Shown here piece by piece: positions 16,449-27,100 of a stretch of 64,000 nt of DNA (the stretch's first letter is position 1; each line of letters opens with the position of its first letter). A program made the translations under genes and the position numbers. Under the pieces are notes generated by a model that saw nothing but the letters and a program-made list of their open reading frames with translations, did not search any database and had not been told where the DNA came from. This stretch comes from Variovorax paradoxus (GTDB taxonomy: Bacteria > Pseudomonadota > Gammaproteobacteria > Burkholderiales > Burkholderiaceae_C). The DNA lies in the NCBI RefSeq assembly GCF_018614955.1, contig NZ_JAGGNV010000020.1, forward strand, positions 1-64,000. Reading direction: 5' to 3'.

Positions 16449-19400
16449 ATGCAGCAGCAGTCGCAGTCCTCCCACCCGCTGCCGAAGCGCTCGCTCGGCC
16501 GCCGCGCGCTGCGCTCGCTGGCCTGGAGTCTCCTCGGCCTGGTCCTGCTGGTGGGCGTGCTCACGGCCGGCGCGTGGTGGTGGCTGGGCTCGAACGAATC
16601 GCTGGCCTTCGCGCTCGCGCGCGCCGCGCGCTACCTGCCCGCCGGCCAGACGCTGGAAAGCCGCGACGTCACGGGTTCGCTGCGCGCGGGCGGACGCATC
16701 GGCTGGCTGCGCTGGCAGAGTGAGAGCCTCGCGGTGGAAGTGCACGACGCGAAGATCGGCTGGCAGCTGGCGCCGCTCTTGAAGCGCAAGGTGCAGCTCG
16801 GCGAGGTGCATGCGGCGCAGCTGCTCGTCGAGCGCCGCGGCCCGGTCGAGGACAAGCCGCTCGAACCCCTGGAGCAGATCGTGTTGCCAGTCGAGGTCGA
16901 GCTGCCCTTCCGCATCGACGAACTGCGCTGGGCCGGCCCGCCCGCGCTGCGGGCCGCTCAGCTGGCCGGCAGCTACCGCTACGCCGGCGCCGAGCATCAG
17001 CTCGAGGTGACGGGCTTGGACATCGCCGACGGCCACTACAGCGCACGCGTCAAGCTTCAAGGCCCGGCGCCGATGGCCATCGATGCCGCGCTCGACGGCC
17101 GGGTGCGCGCCCCGCTGGCCGAGGACCGCGGCATCGACGTGCTGGCGCAGGCGACCGTGAAAGGCACGCTCGCCGGCGCCGAGGCGCGGCTGGCGGTCGC
17201 AGCGCAATTGAAGCCGGCCGAGGACAGCGCGGCGGCCCCGATGCAGGCGCAGCTCGACGCCCACATCGCGCCCTGGCTGCCGCAGGCGGTGATCGACGCC
17301 AAAGCCGATCTGCAGAACGTCGACCTGGCCCGCCTGTGGCCCGAGGCGCCCACCACGCTGCTGAGCGGCCAGGTCGAGGCCGGCCCCGACGCGGGCAGCG
17401 CGGGCGCCGACACGGTCTGGCAGGCCAGCGCCGACATCCGCAACGCGCAGCCCGGCCCCTGGGACACCGGCAAGCTGCCCGTCGAACGGATCGAGGCGCG
17501 CGCCAGCTTCGACGGCACGACCTGGACGCTGCCCCAGGCGACCGTACGCGCCGGCGGCGGCCGCATCGAGGCCGAGGGCCGCTGGAGCCCCGCGCCCGCG
17601 CCATGGCAGGCACGCACCAGGGTGCGCAGCGTGCGTCCCGGCGCGCTGCACACCGAGCTTGCCGGCGCACCGGTGAGCGGCAGCGTCAATGCCGAGCAGC
17701 GCGGCGAAGCGCTGATATTCGACGTGGCGCTGCAAGCCGAGGGCGGCGCCGGCAGTAAGGCGATGGAAGGCCTGCGCCTGGACCGCGCGCTGGCGCGCGG
17801 CCAATGGCAGGCGCAGGCGCAGGTGCTGGAGCTGCGCACGCTGCGCATCGAGGCATCGAATGCCAACGTCGAAGGCAAGTTGCAGGTGCGCGTCGCCGAG
17901 CAGGCCGCGAGCGGCGACCTGAAGCTCGCGATGCCGGGCGGCGGCGCCCAGGTGCAGGGCCGCATCGCGCCGGCCAGCGGCGGCGGGGAGATCAAGGCCC
18001 AGGTCGACGATGCGGCCGCGCTGCAGGCCTGGGTCGAGCACCTGCCCGGGCTCTCGACCGTGTTCGCAGGCATGACGGCGCAGGGCAGCGCGCGGCTCGA
18101 TGCCAGCTGGCAAGGCGGCTGGCAGGCCGTGCAGCGGCGCCTGCAGAACGCCAGCGAGCCGGCGCCGCGCGGCTCGGCCGAGCCCACGCTGAAAGCCAGC
18201 CTGTCCGTGCCGCGCCTGGACCTGCGTCTGGCGCCGCCCGCCAACGGGCCCGCGACGACCGTGCAGCTGCGCGAGCTGCGAGCCGAGCTCACCGGCAGCC
18301 TGGCCCAGGCCACGCTGGACCTGAAGGGCGAGGCCCGCAGCGGCACGCAGAAGTTCACGCTCGACACGCGCGCCAGCGGCGGCCTGGAGCGGGCGAAACA
18401 GTGGCGCGTCGCGGTCGCCAGCTTGCGCGCGCAGATGCAGGACAGCGCCGCCGCCAGCACCGGCCCCTGGACCGTGGAGCTGAGCCGCGCCGTCAGCGCC
18501 ACCCTGCGCAGCGGCACGGCCGACCGCCTCGACGTCGAGGCCTCCGCCGCGGCCGCCACGCTGCGCGGGCCGGCGCCCGGCACCGTGCGCATCGAGTGGG
18601 AACCCCTGCGCTACAGCCACAGCGGCGGCGCCTCCAATCGCGCCTTCCGCCTTCAATCGAAGGGCCGCCTGCAGGGCCTGCCGATGGCCTGGGCCGAGGC
18701 GCTGGGCGGTGGCGCCGCGCTGGCCGAAGTCGGCATCAGCGGCGACCTGCTCTTCAATGGCGAATGGGACATCGACGCCGTCGACGCGCTGCGCGCCCGC
18801 GTCCGGCTCACGCGCGAAAGCGGCGACATCCGCGTGCAGGCCGGCGAGGCCGCGCTGGTCACGCGCATCACGAGCCGCGGCACCGGCAGCGCGAGCGAAC
18901 GCAGCATGAACGCGGCCGGCGATGGCCCGAGCACGCCGGCAGGGCTGCGCCAGGCCGAGCTGCGGCTCGATGCCGAGGGCGACACCGTGCGCGCCGGCCT
19001 GGCCTGGGACAGCGAACGCGCCGGCCAGATCAATGCCGAAGCCAGCACGCGCGTACTGCAACGCGCGGGCGGCTGGCAATGGGCGGCCGATGCGCCGCTG
19101 GCCGGCCGCGTGACGGCGCGCCTGCCCAATCTGGGCGTCTGGTCGATTCTGGCGCCGCCGGGCTGGCGCGTGGCCGGTACGCTGGAGGCCGACGCGGCGC
19201 TCTCGGGCAACCGCGCGGCGCCGCGCTGGAACGGCACGCTCGGCGCCGACAAGCTCGCGCTGCGCGCGCTGGTCGAGGGGCTGGACCTGCGCGACGGGCG
19301 CCTGCGCGCGACGCTCACGGGCGAGCGCATCGAGATCACCGAGTTCACGCTCAAGGGCGGCACCGGCAGCACCGCGCGCATCCCGGGCCAGAGCGGCAAC

Positions 19401-20504
19401 CTCAGCACCGCGGCCAGCGCGGCCGCGAGCGACGGCGGCACGCTCTCGGCGCGCGGCGAACTCAGCTGGGGCGCGGCGCCGGCCGCCGGCACCGGCATCC
19501 GCATGGCCGTGCAGGCCCAGCTGCGCGGGCTGCGCATGCTGGTGCGCAGCGACCGCCAGGTCACGCTCTCAGGCGATCTGCAGACGACGCTCGACAACAG
19601 CCAGTTCAGCGTGCGCGGCAACCTCAAGACCGATCGCGCCGTCGTCATCCTGCCCGACGAGACCGCGCCCGGCCTGGGCAGCGACGTGGTGGTGCGCTCG
19701 GCCGCCAAGGACCGCGAGGCGGCCGAAGCCGCCCAGCGCCAGTTGGGCCGCGACGAGGCGCGGGTGGCCAAGGCACAGACCGCCAAGCCCCCCGACATCG
19801 CGGTCAACTTCGATCTCGGCAACGACTTCGCCGTGCAGGGGCGCGGCCTCACCACGCGGCTGGAGGGCAAGCTCGACATCCGCAGCACCGCGTTGAACGC
19901 GCCGCCGCGCATCACGGGCGAGGTCAGGACCGTCAAGGGCCAGTACCGCGCCTACGGCCAGCGGCTGGACGTGGAAACCGGCGTGGCGCGCTTCAACGGC
20001 CCCTTCGACAACCCGGCGCTCGACATCCTCGCGATCCGGCCCAACATCTCGCAGCGCGCCGGCGTCCAGATCAGCGGCACCGCGCAGGCGCCGCGCGTGC
20101 GCCTGTATTCCGAGCCGACGCTGTCGGACGCGGAGACGCTGTCGTGGGTGGTGCTGGGCCGCGCCTCGGCCACCAGCGGCGGCGAATCGGTGCTGCTGCA
20201 GCAGGCCGCGCTGGCCTTGCTGGGCGGGCTCGGCAAGGGCGGCACCGGCGGCGGGCTCGCGAGTCGCTTCGGCCTCGACGAAATCGGCTTCAAGGGCCCG
20301 GGCAGCGGCGGCGACCTGCGCGAATCTGCCGTCACCGTGGGCAAGCGCATCTCCCAGGATTTCTACCTCACCTACGAACGCAGCCTCTCGGGCACCCTCG
20401 GCTCGCTGTTCATCTTCTACGACCTGACCCGCCGCCTGACCCTGCGCGGCCAGGCCGGCCAGCAGAGTGGCATCGACCTGATCTACACGGTGAAGTACGA
20501 CTGA
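16449..20504 (+). CDS. tamB: Translocation and assembly module TamB (DUF490, AsmA-like)
   Basis: A 1351-residue periplasm-spanning protein. A single N-terminal membrane anchor (about residues 22-45) is followed by a very long beta-rich, AsmA-like groove and a conserved C-terminal TamB/DUF490 domain that ends in IDLIYTVKYD and contains the NPALDI and LSWVVLGR segments. It bridges the inner membrane and TamA in the outer membrane. ATG 16449 follows the tamA stop by 1 base, giving tight coupling. Length matches the family (about 1250-1400). The tRNA-Arg begins 25 bases downstream. Confidence 0.93.
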   Translation: MQQQSQSSHPLPKRSLGRRALRSLAWSLLGLVLLVGVLTAGAWWWLGSNESLAFALARAARYLPAGQTLESRDVTGSLRAGGRIGWLRWQSESLAVEVHDAKIGWQLAPLLKRKVQLGEVHAAQLLVERRGPVEDKPLEPLEQIVLPVEVELPFRIDELRWAGPPALRAAQLAGSYRYAGAEHQLEVTGLDIADGHYSARVKLQGPAPMAIDAALDGRVRAPLAEDRGIDVLAQATVKGTLAGAEARLAVAAQLKPAEDSAAAPMQAQLDAHIAPWLPQAVIDAKADLQNVDLARLWPEAPTTLLSGQVEAGPDAGSAGADTVWQASADIRNAQPGPWDTGKLPVERIEARASFDGTTWTLPQATVRAGGGRIEAEGRWSPAPAPWQARTRVRSVRPGALHTELAGAPVSGSVNAEQRGEALIFDVALQAEGGAGSKAMEGLRLDRALARGQWQAQAQVLELRTLRIEASNANVEGKLQVRVAEQAASGDLKLAMPGGGAQVQGRIAPASGGGEIKAQVDDAAALQAWVEHLPGLSTVFAGMTAQGSARLDASWQGGWQAVQRRLQNASEPAPRGSAEPTLKASLSVPRLDLRLAPPANGPATTVQLRELRAELTGSLAQATLDLKGEARSGTQKFTLDTRASGGLERAKQWRVAVASLRAQMQDSAAASTGPWTVELSRAVSATLRSGTADRLDVEASAAAATLRGPAPGTVRIEWEPLRYSHSGGASNRAFRLQSKGRLQGLPMAWAEALGGGAALAEVGISGDLLFNGEWDIDAVDALRARVRLTRESGDIRVQAGEAALVTRITSRGTGSASERSMNAAGDGPSTPAGLRQAELRLDAEGDTVRAGLAWDSERAGQINAEASTRVLQRAGGWQWAADAPLAGRVTARLPNLGVWSILAPPGWRVAGTLEADAALSGNRAAPRWNGTLGADKLALRALVEGLDLRDGRLRATLTGERIEITEFTLKGGTGSTARIPGQSGNLSTAASAAASDGGTLSARGELSWGAAPAAGTGIRMAVQAQLRGLRMLVRSDRQVTLSGDLQTTLDNSQFSVRGNLKTDRAVVILPDETAPGLGSDVVVRSAAKDREAAEAAQRQLGRDEARVAKAQTAKPPDIAVNFDLGNDFAVQGRGLTTRLEGKLDIRSTALNAPPRITGEVRTVKGQYRAYGQRLDVETGVARFNGPFDNPALDILAIRPNISQRAGVQISGTAQAPRVRLYSEPTLSDAETLSWVVLGRASATSGGESVLLQQAALALLGGLGKGGTGGGLASRFGLDEIGFKGPGSGGDLRESAVTVGKRISQDFYLTYERSLSGTLGSLFIFYDLTRRLTLRGQAGQQSGIDLIYTVKYD

Positions 20505-20528
20505 ACTGGTAAAGTCGCCACCGCCTTC

Positions 20529-20603
20529 GTCCTCGTAGTTCAATGGATAGAACGGGGTCCTCCTAAGACTCAGATACAGGTTCGATTCCTGTCGAGGGCA
20601 CCA
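20529..20603 (+). tRNA. tRNA-Arg (anticodon CCT)
   Basis: A complete 75-base cloverleaf with encoded CCA. The acceptor stem pairs GTCCTCG with CGAGGGC (one G:U). The D-arm is GTTC...GAAC, and the anticodon stem GGGTC/GACTC bears loop CTCCTAA, anticodon CCT, which reads the AGG codon. The T-arm is ACAGG-TTCGATT-CCTGT. It sits in a gene end common for site-specific integration, and its 3' part recurs in degenerate form at 29774-29808. Confidence 0.95.
20577..20603 (+). repeat. Putative attL: 3' end of tRNA-Arg
   Basis: The last 27 bases of the tRNA (T-arm, acceptor strand, CCA) recur at 29783-29808 with one substitution (C to T in the T-loop) and one missing G. This is the usual position and size of an attachment site for tyrosine-recombinase elements. 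Confidence 0.5.
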
Positions 20604-20712
20604 TTTTGATACGTATCCGGGCACCAAAAGAGCAGGCGAATCAGGCCGCCATGGCGACCCTTGATGGTGCCGCCGGCTGCTCCGCCCAAGACGTCAGCAG
20701 ACTGCCCCCCGG

Positions 20713-21462
20713 CTAGCGCGTGCGCGCGCACCGGCCCGGGAGGCCGGGCTTCGCACCCCTGTCTCGGTTGGTCGCGGTGTGCTCATCGCCGCAGACCCGG
20801 TACAGGCGCCATTCGTCGCACAACCCCTTGAGCGCGTGACACTCGCCGCCGGAGAAGCGCAGGCCCGATCCCATGACCAGATCCCGCACCGTTCCAGAGA
20901 CCACGATCTCGCCGGTGGCCGCGCAGGCCGCGATCCGCGCAGCCACATGGACGGCAAGCCCGGCGACCTTGTCGCCCAGGCGTTCGCATTCGCCCGTGTG
21001 CAGTCCGATGCGGATGCCGATGCCGATCGCCTGCAGCGCGTTTCGGATGGCCAACGCGCAGCGCACCGCGCGCGCGGGCATGTCGAAGCTCGCGAAGAAG
21101 CCGTCGCCGGCCGTGTCGATCTCGCGGCCGCGGCAGGCCGCGAGCTGTGTGCGCACGATCGCGTGATGGCGCTCCAGCAGGCGCGACCAGGCCTCGTCGC
21201 CCAGTCGCTGCGCATGCCCGGACGAATCCACGATGTCGGTGAACATGAGCGTCAGCAGGGCGCGGTCGTCCTCGGCCGTTTCGCTGCTCGGCTGCCGCAC
21301 GGAAAACAGCAGGGCCTCGACTTCCTCCAGCAGGTGCGCGAAACGTTGCGGAGAAAGGCCGCCGGGCACGGGTCCGCCATCGACCAGCGGCCAGGGCGCG
21401 AGCACCCGCTGCGGGATCGCTGCCCGCGGCCATGCGGCGGGCGCTTCGACGGTGATGTTCAT
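20713..21462 (-). CDS. Small class III nucleotide cyclase domain protein
   Basis: A 249-residue soluble protein with a CHD cyclase domain at about residues 65-235. The first metal aspartate is in LMFTDIVDSS and the second in TAGDGFFASFD. The usual Lys ahead of the GD is missing (REIDTAGD) and the second specificity position lies in the divergent GLAVHVAARI, so substrate and activity are uncertain. ATG 21462 is chosen because AAGGAG precedes it by 8 bases; a longer frame from 21570 lacks this. It is divergent from the two-component genes, with about 220 bases between starts, so may report on the same signal. Confidence 0.85.
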   Translation of the reverse strand: MNITVEAPAAWPRAAIPQRVLAPWPLVDGGPVPGGLSPQRFAHLLEEVEALLFSVRQPSSETAEDDRALLTLMFTDIVDSSGHAQRLGDEAWSRLLERHHAIVRTQLAACRGREIDTAGDGFFASFDMPARAVRCALAIRNALQAIGIGIRIGLHTGECERLGDKVAGLAVHVAARIAACAATGEIVVSGTVRDLVMGSGLRFSGGECHALKGLCDEWRLYRVCGDEHTATNRDRGAKPGLPGRCARTR

Positions 21463-21683
21463 GCTCGGCTCCTTCTTGTTGGAGTGGCGGCGCGGGGATC
21501 CAGCGGTGCAATCCAGTGTGTGCCGGCGGGGCGGCGCCTTCAATTGCACGCTCCGGCTAGTCGCCGGCAAATCCGCTACACGCTTTGACTAGGCCGTTTG
21601 TTTAGGCGCCGATCGGAGGGCTTTGGGATACGCTTCGAGCCGGAATCGGAGATCGCGTTCCAGCGTCGCAAGAAGAGGTGCCT

Positions 21684-22367
21684 ATGCGTGTTCTGCTTGT
21701 CGATGACCATGAGATCGTTTGGAGCGGTACGCGCCGCCTGCTGGAGCAGGTCGCCGCCGAAATCGAGCCGGGCCAGCCCTTCGCGTTCGATGCCGCACGC
21801 GATGTCGAGACCGCATGCCAGCGCCATGCAGCCGACTTCGACCTGGTGCTGCTCGACTATCACCTGCCCACGCTGTCGGGCCTGGCCGCCCTGCGTGCGG
21901 TCAAGGCGCATTTCGAGGCCACGCCGGTGTGCATGCAGTCGGCCGAGAGCTCGCCCCAGCGTGTGCGCGAGGTGATCGAGGCGGGCGCGGCCGGCTTCAT
22001 TCCGAAGTCCTACCGGTTGGACGACATGGAGGCCGCGCTGCGGGTCGTGCTGCGCCATCGCATCTACCTGCCCGCCGAGTTCGTGCTGACCGACGACGTG
22101 ACCCGCGCGCGCGAACCCGACGAGCTGCCGCGCGAAGACCTCGCGCGCTTCCTGCGCACCGAGCTTTCGCCGCGCCAGCGCCAGGTCCTGGCACTGGCCA
22201 TTCGCGGCACGCCGGTGAAGCTGATCGCGCGCCAACTGGCGATCGCCGAAGGGACCGTGAAGGTGCACCTTTCCATGGTCTATCGGGCGCTCGGTGCGCG
22301 CAATCGCACGGACGCGCTGTGCCGGGTCTTCGACGCACAGGCCGCGTCAGCGCTGGACCTCCAATGA
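21684..22367 (+). CDS. LuxR-family (NarL/FixJ) response regulator
   Basis: A 227-residue response regulator. The receiver (residues 1-120) has the acidic pair VDDHE and phospho-acceptor D58 in LLDYHLP. A C-terminal LuxR-type helix-turn-helix at about 158-215 reads LSPRQRQVLALAIRG and AEGTVKVHLSMVY. ATG 21684 is preferred over GTG 21678 because of AGAAGAGG just upstream. Its stop overlaps the start of the hybrid kinase (ATGA), and the fusion-enzyme gene follows, so it very probably controls this operon (inference from position). Confidence 0.9.
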   Translation: MRVLLVDDHEIVWSGTRRLLEQVAAEIEPGQPFAFDAARDVETACQRHAADFDLVLLDYHLPTLSGLAALRAVKAHFEATPVCMQSAESSPQRVREVIEAGAAGFIPKSYRLDDMEAALRVVLRHRIYLPAEFVLTDDVTRAREPDELPREDLARFLRTELSPRQRQVLALAIRGTPVKLIARQLAIAEGTVKVHLSMVYRALGARNRTDALCRVFDAQAASALDLQ

Positions 22368-24127
22368 ACGCGTCTGCTGCTGCCGCTGTCTTGCCGGAAG
22401 TCGCATCGGTCGAACTCGACGAGCGCCGGCTGCAGGTCGTGGCCGAACAGGCGGTGGGCCTGCGCTGGCAGATTCTTTTGACCGCGACCATCGTGGCAGC
22501 GATCGTCTGGCAGTCGGTGCCGGCCGCCGTGGTGCTGGGCTGGTTCGCGGCCGTGATCGGCAGCCGCGAGCTGCGCGCGGCCGCGCTTGCGCACATGGCG
22601 GCCGACCGGCAGCGGCCCATTGCCGCGCGTCTGCGCGCGACCGTGCGCTGGAACGTGCTGATCGGCGCTTGCAACGGTTCCGCCGCGCTCTTCATGGCCT
22701 GGCTCGATCCCTCGCTCGACGCCGTGCTGACCATGATCCTGGTGTCCTGGGGCGCCGGCGCGGTCTCCACCAGTGCGACCGTGATGCCCGCCTTCCTCGC
22801 TTACGCCAGCCTCCTGTTCGTGCCCACCGCGCTCATGTGGGCGCTGTCCGGCAGCTGGCTGGGCCTGGGCGTCGCGGCCCTGGTGCTGATGTTCTTCGGC
22901 GTGCAATTTCGCTTCGCCAGGCGCAACCTCCAAACCTTCGAGGAGTCCTTCCGCATCCGGCTCGAGAACGAAGCGCTGGCCACCAGCCTGGAGTTCGAGC
23001 GGGCGCAGTTGGCGGTGGCGCGCGATGCGGCGGTCAAGGCAAACCAGGACAAGAGCCGCTTTCTCGCCGCTGCGAGTCACGACCTGCGCCAGCCCCTGCA
23101 GGCCATGGCTTTGAACGTCGGCGCCCTGCGCCACCTGCCGATGGGGCAGGAGGCCAAACAGGTCTCGGAGGTGGTCGACGCCAGCCTGGAGCAGCTGTGT
23201 TCGATGCTCGATGCGCTGCTCGACGTCTCGAAGCTGGACGCCGGCGTGGTGGTCGCCCAGCCGCGGCGCGTGCAACTCGACCGCCTGGTCGCGGCCGTGA
23301 TGGGAAGCTTCGGCGCGGCGGCGGCCAGCCGCCAGTTGAAGCTGGATTGGCGCTGCCCGGCGGCGCTCGCCGTCCATTCCGATCCGGACCTGCTGCGCCG
23401 CATGCTCGCCAACCTGGTCGACAACGCCATCAAGTTCACGCCCGGCGGCGGCCGGGTCGAGCTGCAGGTCGTGTCGCACGAAGGCGACGTGGAGATCCTG
23501 GTACGCGACACCGGGCCTGGCATCGCACCCGAGCACCATCGGTTGATCTTCGAGGACCTGGTCCGGCTCGACGCTGGCGGGCCAGCGCCCGTGGGCGGCC
23601 ACGGCCTCGGCTTGGGGATCGTGCGTCGCATGGCCGAACTGCTGAAGATGCCCATCACCTTGGAGTCCGCCCCCGGGGCCGGGGCCGCCTTCCGGCTGCG
23701 CTTGCCGCTGGCCGATACGGCGCAGGCGGCGGCCGACGCATCGGGGCCGGCCTGGAGCCTGGCCGGCCGGCGCGTGCTGGTCCTGGACGATGACTCGATG
23801 GTGCGCGGCGCCTATGTCAACGCCCTTGCAGCCATGGGCTGCCACGCCCTGGCCGCCGCCACGCTGGATGACGCCGTGGCCCAGCTTTCAGCAGCCAACT
23901 GCGACGCCGCAGTGGTCGACTTTCACCTGGGCGGTGGCGTCGATGGCCTGGAGGCCATCGAGCGACTGCGCGCGCTCAAGCCTTCGCTGCCCATGGTGAT
24001 GGTAAGCGCCGACAAGGACGACGCCGTGGTCGGCGCCGCGCGTCGGCATACGCTGGCCTTGCTGCGTAAGCCGGTCGATGCGCCCACGTTGGGCCGAACG
24101 ATCAGCGCGGCCATCGCCGAGCGGTAA
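22364..24127 (+). CDS. Hybrid sensor histidine kinase with C-terminal receiver
   Basis: A 587-residue inner-membrane kinase. Several hydrophobic helices fill residues 28-175 and form a membrane-embedded sensor rather than a periplasmic loop. A HisKA domain with H239 (ASHDLRQP) and a HATPase domain with NLVDNAIKF, DTGPG and GHGLGLG follow. A receiver from about residue 465 has phospho-acceptor D519 (VVDFHLGG). The start overlaps the response regulator stop by 4 bases. The pair with the upstream regulator is a self-contained two-component system. No ligand can be inferred. Confidence 0.9.
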   Translation: MNASAAAAVLPEVASVELDERRLQVVAEQAVGLRWQILLTATIVAAIVWQSVPAAVVLGWFAAVIGSRELRAAALAHMAADRQRPIAARLRATVRWNVLIGACNGSAALFMAWLDPSLDAVLTMILVSWGAGAVSTSATVMPAFLAYASLLFVPTALMWALSGSWLGLGVAALVLMFFGVQFRFARRNLQTFEESFRIRLENEALATSLEFERAQLAVARDAAVKANQDKSRFLAAASHDLRQPLQAMALNVGALRHLPMGQEAKQVSEVVDASLEQLCSMLDALLDVSKLDAGVVVAQPRRVQLDRLVAAVMGSFGAAAASRQLKLDWRCPAALAVHSDPDLLRRMLANLVDNAIKFTPGGGRVELQVVSHEGDVEILVRDTGPGIAPEHHRLIFEDLVRLDAGGPAPVGGHGLGLGIVRRMAELLKMPITLESAPGAGAAFRLRLPLADTAQAAADASGPAWSLAGRRVLVLDDDSMVRGAYVNALAAMGCHALAAATLDDAVAQLSAANCDAAVVDFHLGGGVDGLEAIERLRALKPSLPMVMVSADKDDAVVGAARRHTLALLRKPVDAPTLGRTISAAIAER

Positions 24128-24167
24128 GGCAAGAAGAAGCGGCGGCCGCCCCGCCGAGGAGGTTGCG

Positions 24168-27100
24168 ATGAGCGAGCAAGCCAACGACCGCTGGTTGTCC
24201 ACCGGCGCGGAGGTCCTGATCGACGAGGTCGAGCGCGATCCCGACGCCTGGCATTGCGAGGTGCTGATCGTCGGCAGTGGCTACGGGGGCGCGGTCGCAG
24301 CGGCACACCTGGCTGGCGCCACGCCGGTGGCGGGTGGGGATCCGGTCAAGGTCTACGTGATCGAACGCGGCAACGAGTACCTGCCCGGCGAGTTTCCTGC
24401 CACCTTCGCCGAGATCCCCGGACACGTGCGCTTCAGCAAGCAGGATGGGAAGCCGTCGCGCGGGCGCCTCACGGGCCTGTTCGATCTGCGCCTGGGCAAG
24501 GTGAGCGTGGTGCTGGGCAACGGCCTGGGCGGCGGATCGCTCATCAACGCGGCAGTGATGGAGGAGGCGTCGGAGGATGCCTTCATGGACGCACGTTGGC
24601 CCAAGGATCTGCGTCGGCCTGACGCCCTGAAGGCGCACTACGACGCTGCGCGGTCTATGCTGAAGCCCGAGCAGATGCCGGGTAGCGTCCCCAAGCTTGA
24701 TTCGCTGATGGAGGCGGGCGAAGCGATGGGCGCGTACGGCGAGCGTAAGGCCTGGCTGGCCGTGGCCTTCCACGATGGCACGAGCCCTGCCGGCGTCGCC
24801 ACGCGTGCCTGCATCAAGTGCGGCGACTGCGTGAGCGGATGCAACTATCGCGCGAAGAAATCGCTGGACGCGAACTATTTGGCGATGGCCAAGGCCAACG
24901 ACGCCGAGCTCTTCTGTGGCGCCACGGTGCACCGGCTGCGCGCCGTGGACGAGGGCTACGCGGTCGACTTCTTCCTGACCGACCCGGACGAGGCCCGCGC
25001 CGATCGCGAGCGTTGCTACACGCTGAAGGCGCGGCGCGTCATTCTGGCGGCCGGCTCGCTCGGGTCGACCGAGATCCTGCTGCGCTCGCAGGGCGAGCAC
25101 CTGCCGATCGGCGGCAGCGGCCTGGGCCAGTGCTTCTCCACCAATGGCGACCTGATCGCGGTCGCCCATCGCCAGAAGCCCGTGGCGCATGCCTGCGCGA
25201 AGGAAGGCGATGCGCCGGACCGGCGCAACGTCGGCCCGACCATCACCGGCTTGCTGCGCAAGAAGAACCGCAAGGACCCGCGGCCCCTCGTGATCGAGGA
25301 ATTCGGCATTCCGGCGCCGCTGCGCCGTGCCTTTGCCGAAGTAGTCACCACCAGCGCGGCTCTGCACGACTTGCCGCATGCCGACTCGCGCTTCCACAAA
25401 GAGAACGAAGTCATGGACGATCCGCTGGCGGTGAGCGATCAAGCGCTCGAACACAGCGCCGTGTACGGGATGATGGGCGACGATGGCGCCAACGGGGTGA
25501 TCGAGTTCAAGACCGCCGCCGACGTGCCGATGTGCGACGCACAGGTGTGCATTTCGTGGGACGGTGTCGGCGACCTGCCGGTGTTCAATCGGCAGATGGA
25601 CGCGCTGCGCAAGGCACATGGTGAGTTCTTCGGCCTGGGCGGCAGGGTACTCCCCAATCCGTTGTGGCAGCCGCTGCCCGATCTCGGCCCGCTGGGTGCC
25701 AAGATCGGTGCCACCACCGTCCATCCCCTGGGTGGTTGCCCAATGGCCGACAGCGCCAGTGGCGGGGTGGTCGATCAGTACGGGCGGGTCTTCGCCAAGG
25801 CGGGGGCCAAGACCCCGGAAATGCCCGGCCTGGCGGTGCTGGATGGCTCCATCGTCCCGGTCGCGCTGGGCATCAACCCGGCACTGACCATCGCAGCGCT
25901 GGCGGAGCGCGCCATTCCCGTCCTGGCGAAGGATTGGAAGCTGGTCCCGCGGGGCAGCTCCAAGCCGCAGACCGTGCCGCGGCCGGTGCGACGCGACCGG
26001 AATCATCCGACCGCGCCCCTGCCCACCCGCGTGGCCATTGGGGAGCGCCTGCGCGGCGACGACATCCGCATCGACGGAAAGTCTTTCGCGCTGGAAGCTG
26101 TGGCTGAGTTCGCCCCCGTCGCCGTGCCGGACCTGCGCCGCCTGCCGCGTACGGTGTCGCAACCGCGGGTGATGCTGCGTTTCATCGACGCGGCCGGCAA
26201 GGTTTCGGCGGCCATCTGCCGTGGGCAAGTCAAGCTGCTGGTGCGCGAATCCTCCGATCGCGAGGATCGCATGCTGCGTGTCCTCGGCCTGGTGCGGCGC
26301 AAGCTGGCGGCGCTGGGCATCGGCACCAGTCCGGCTACCGAATACATCCTGGGAAACCTGTGCACGCATTTCGGCGAGGCGCGGCTGATTCGTTACGAGT
26401 GGACCGTCATTGACACCCAAGGCGCCCCGCTTGTGAGCAAGGGCCAGACGATGCATTTCACCAAGCGGCTGGCGCTGACCGAGGGCGCCAATCCATGGCG
26501 ACAGCTCAGTGAGGGCGACCTCGACATGGGCTCGCACAACGGCGGCCGGCTGCGCCTGGACCTGAACTACTTCGTGGAGCAGATGACGCCGCTGCTGAAG
26601 ATCTCGGCGCAGCAGGACGAGCCCAATGCGCTGGGCGATCTGGCCGAACTGGGGCTATGGGTGCTGCGCGTGGCTCTGAACATTCACCTCGTCAGCTTCC
26701 TGCCCCCGACCGACGGTCTGAAGAACAACGGGAAGCATCGGCTGCCGGGAAACGTCGATGGCGTGGATCCTGTCGGCAACGAGGTGCCGCATCCCGAGTC
26801 CCGGACTTTCAAGCCCGGCGAGACACCGCCAGTGCGAAAGCTGTCGCGCTACATCCCCAAGGCCGGTGCCTCAGGCGCACGGCCCGTGCTGCTCATCCAT
26901 GGCTATGGCGCCAGCGGGTCGACCTTCGCGCATGCGTGCATCCCCAACAACCTGGTGAGCACACTCATGAAAGCCGGGCGAGATGTCTGGGTGCTGGACC
27001 TGCGCACCAGCATCGGCCTTTGCCAGCGCGACTACTGGTCCTTCGACGAGGTGGCGCGAGCGGACATTCCGGACGCAGTCAAGCACGTGCTGGAGCAATC

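Noticed and set aside
21585-21613. TTGACT as -35 box for the response regulator operon
   Set aside because: No acceptable -10 box lies 16-18 bases downstream, so a promoter cannot be supported here.
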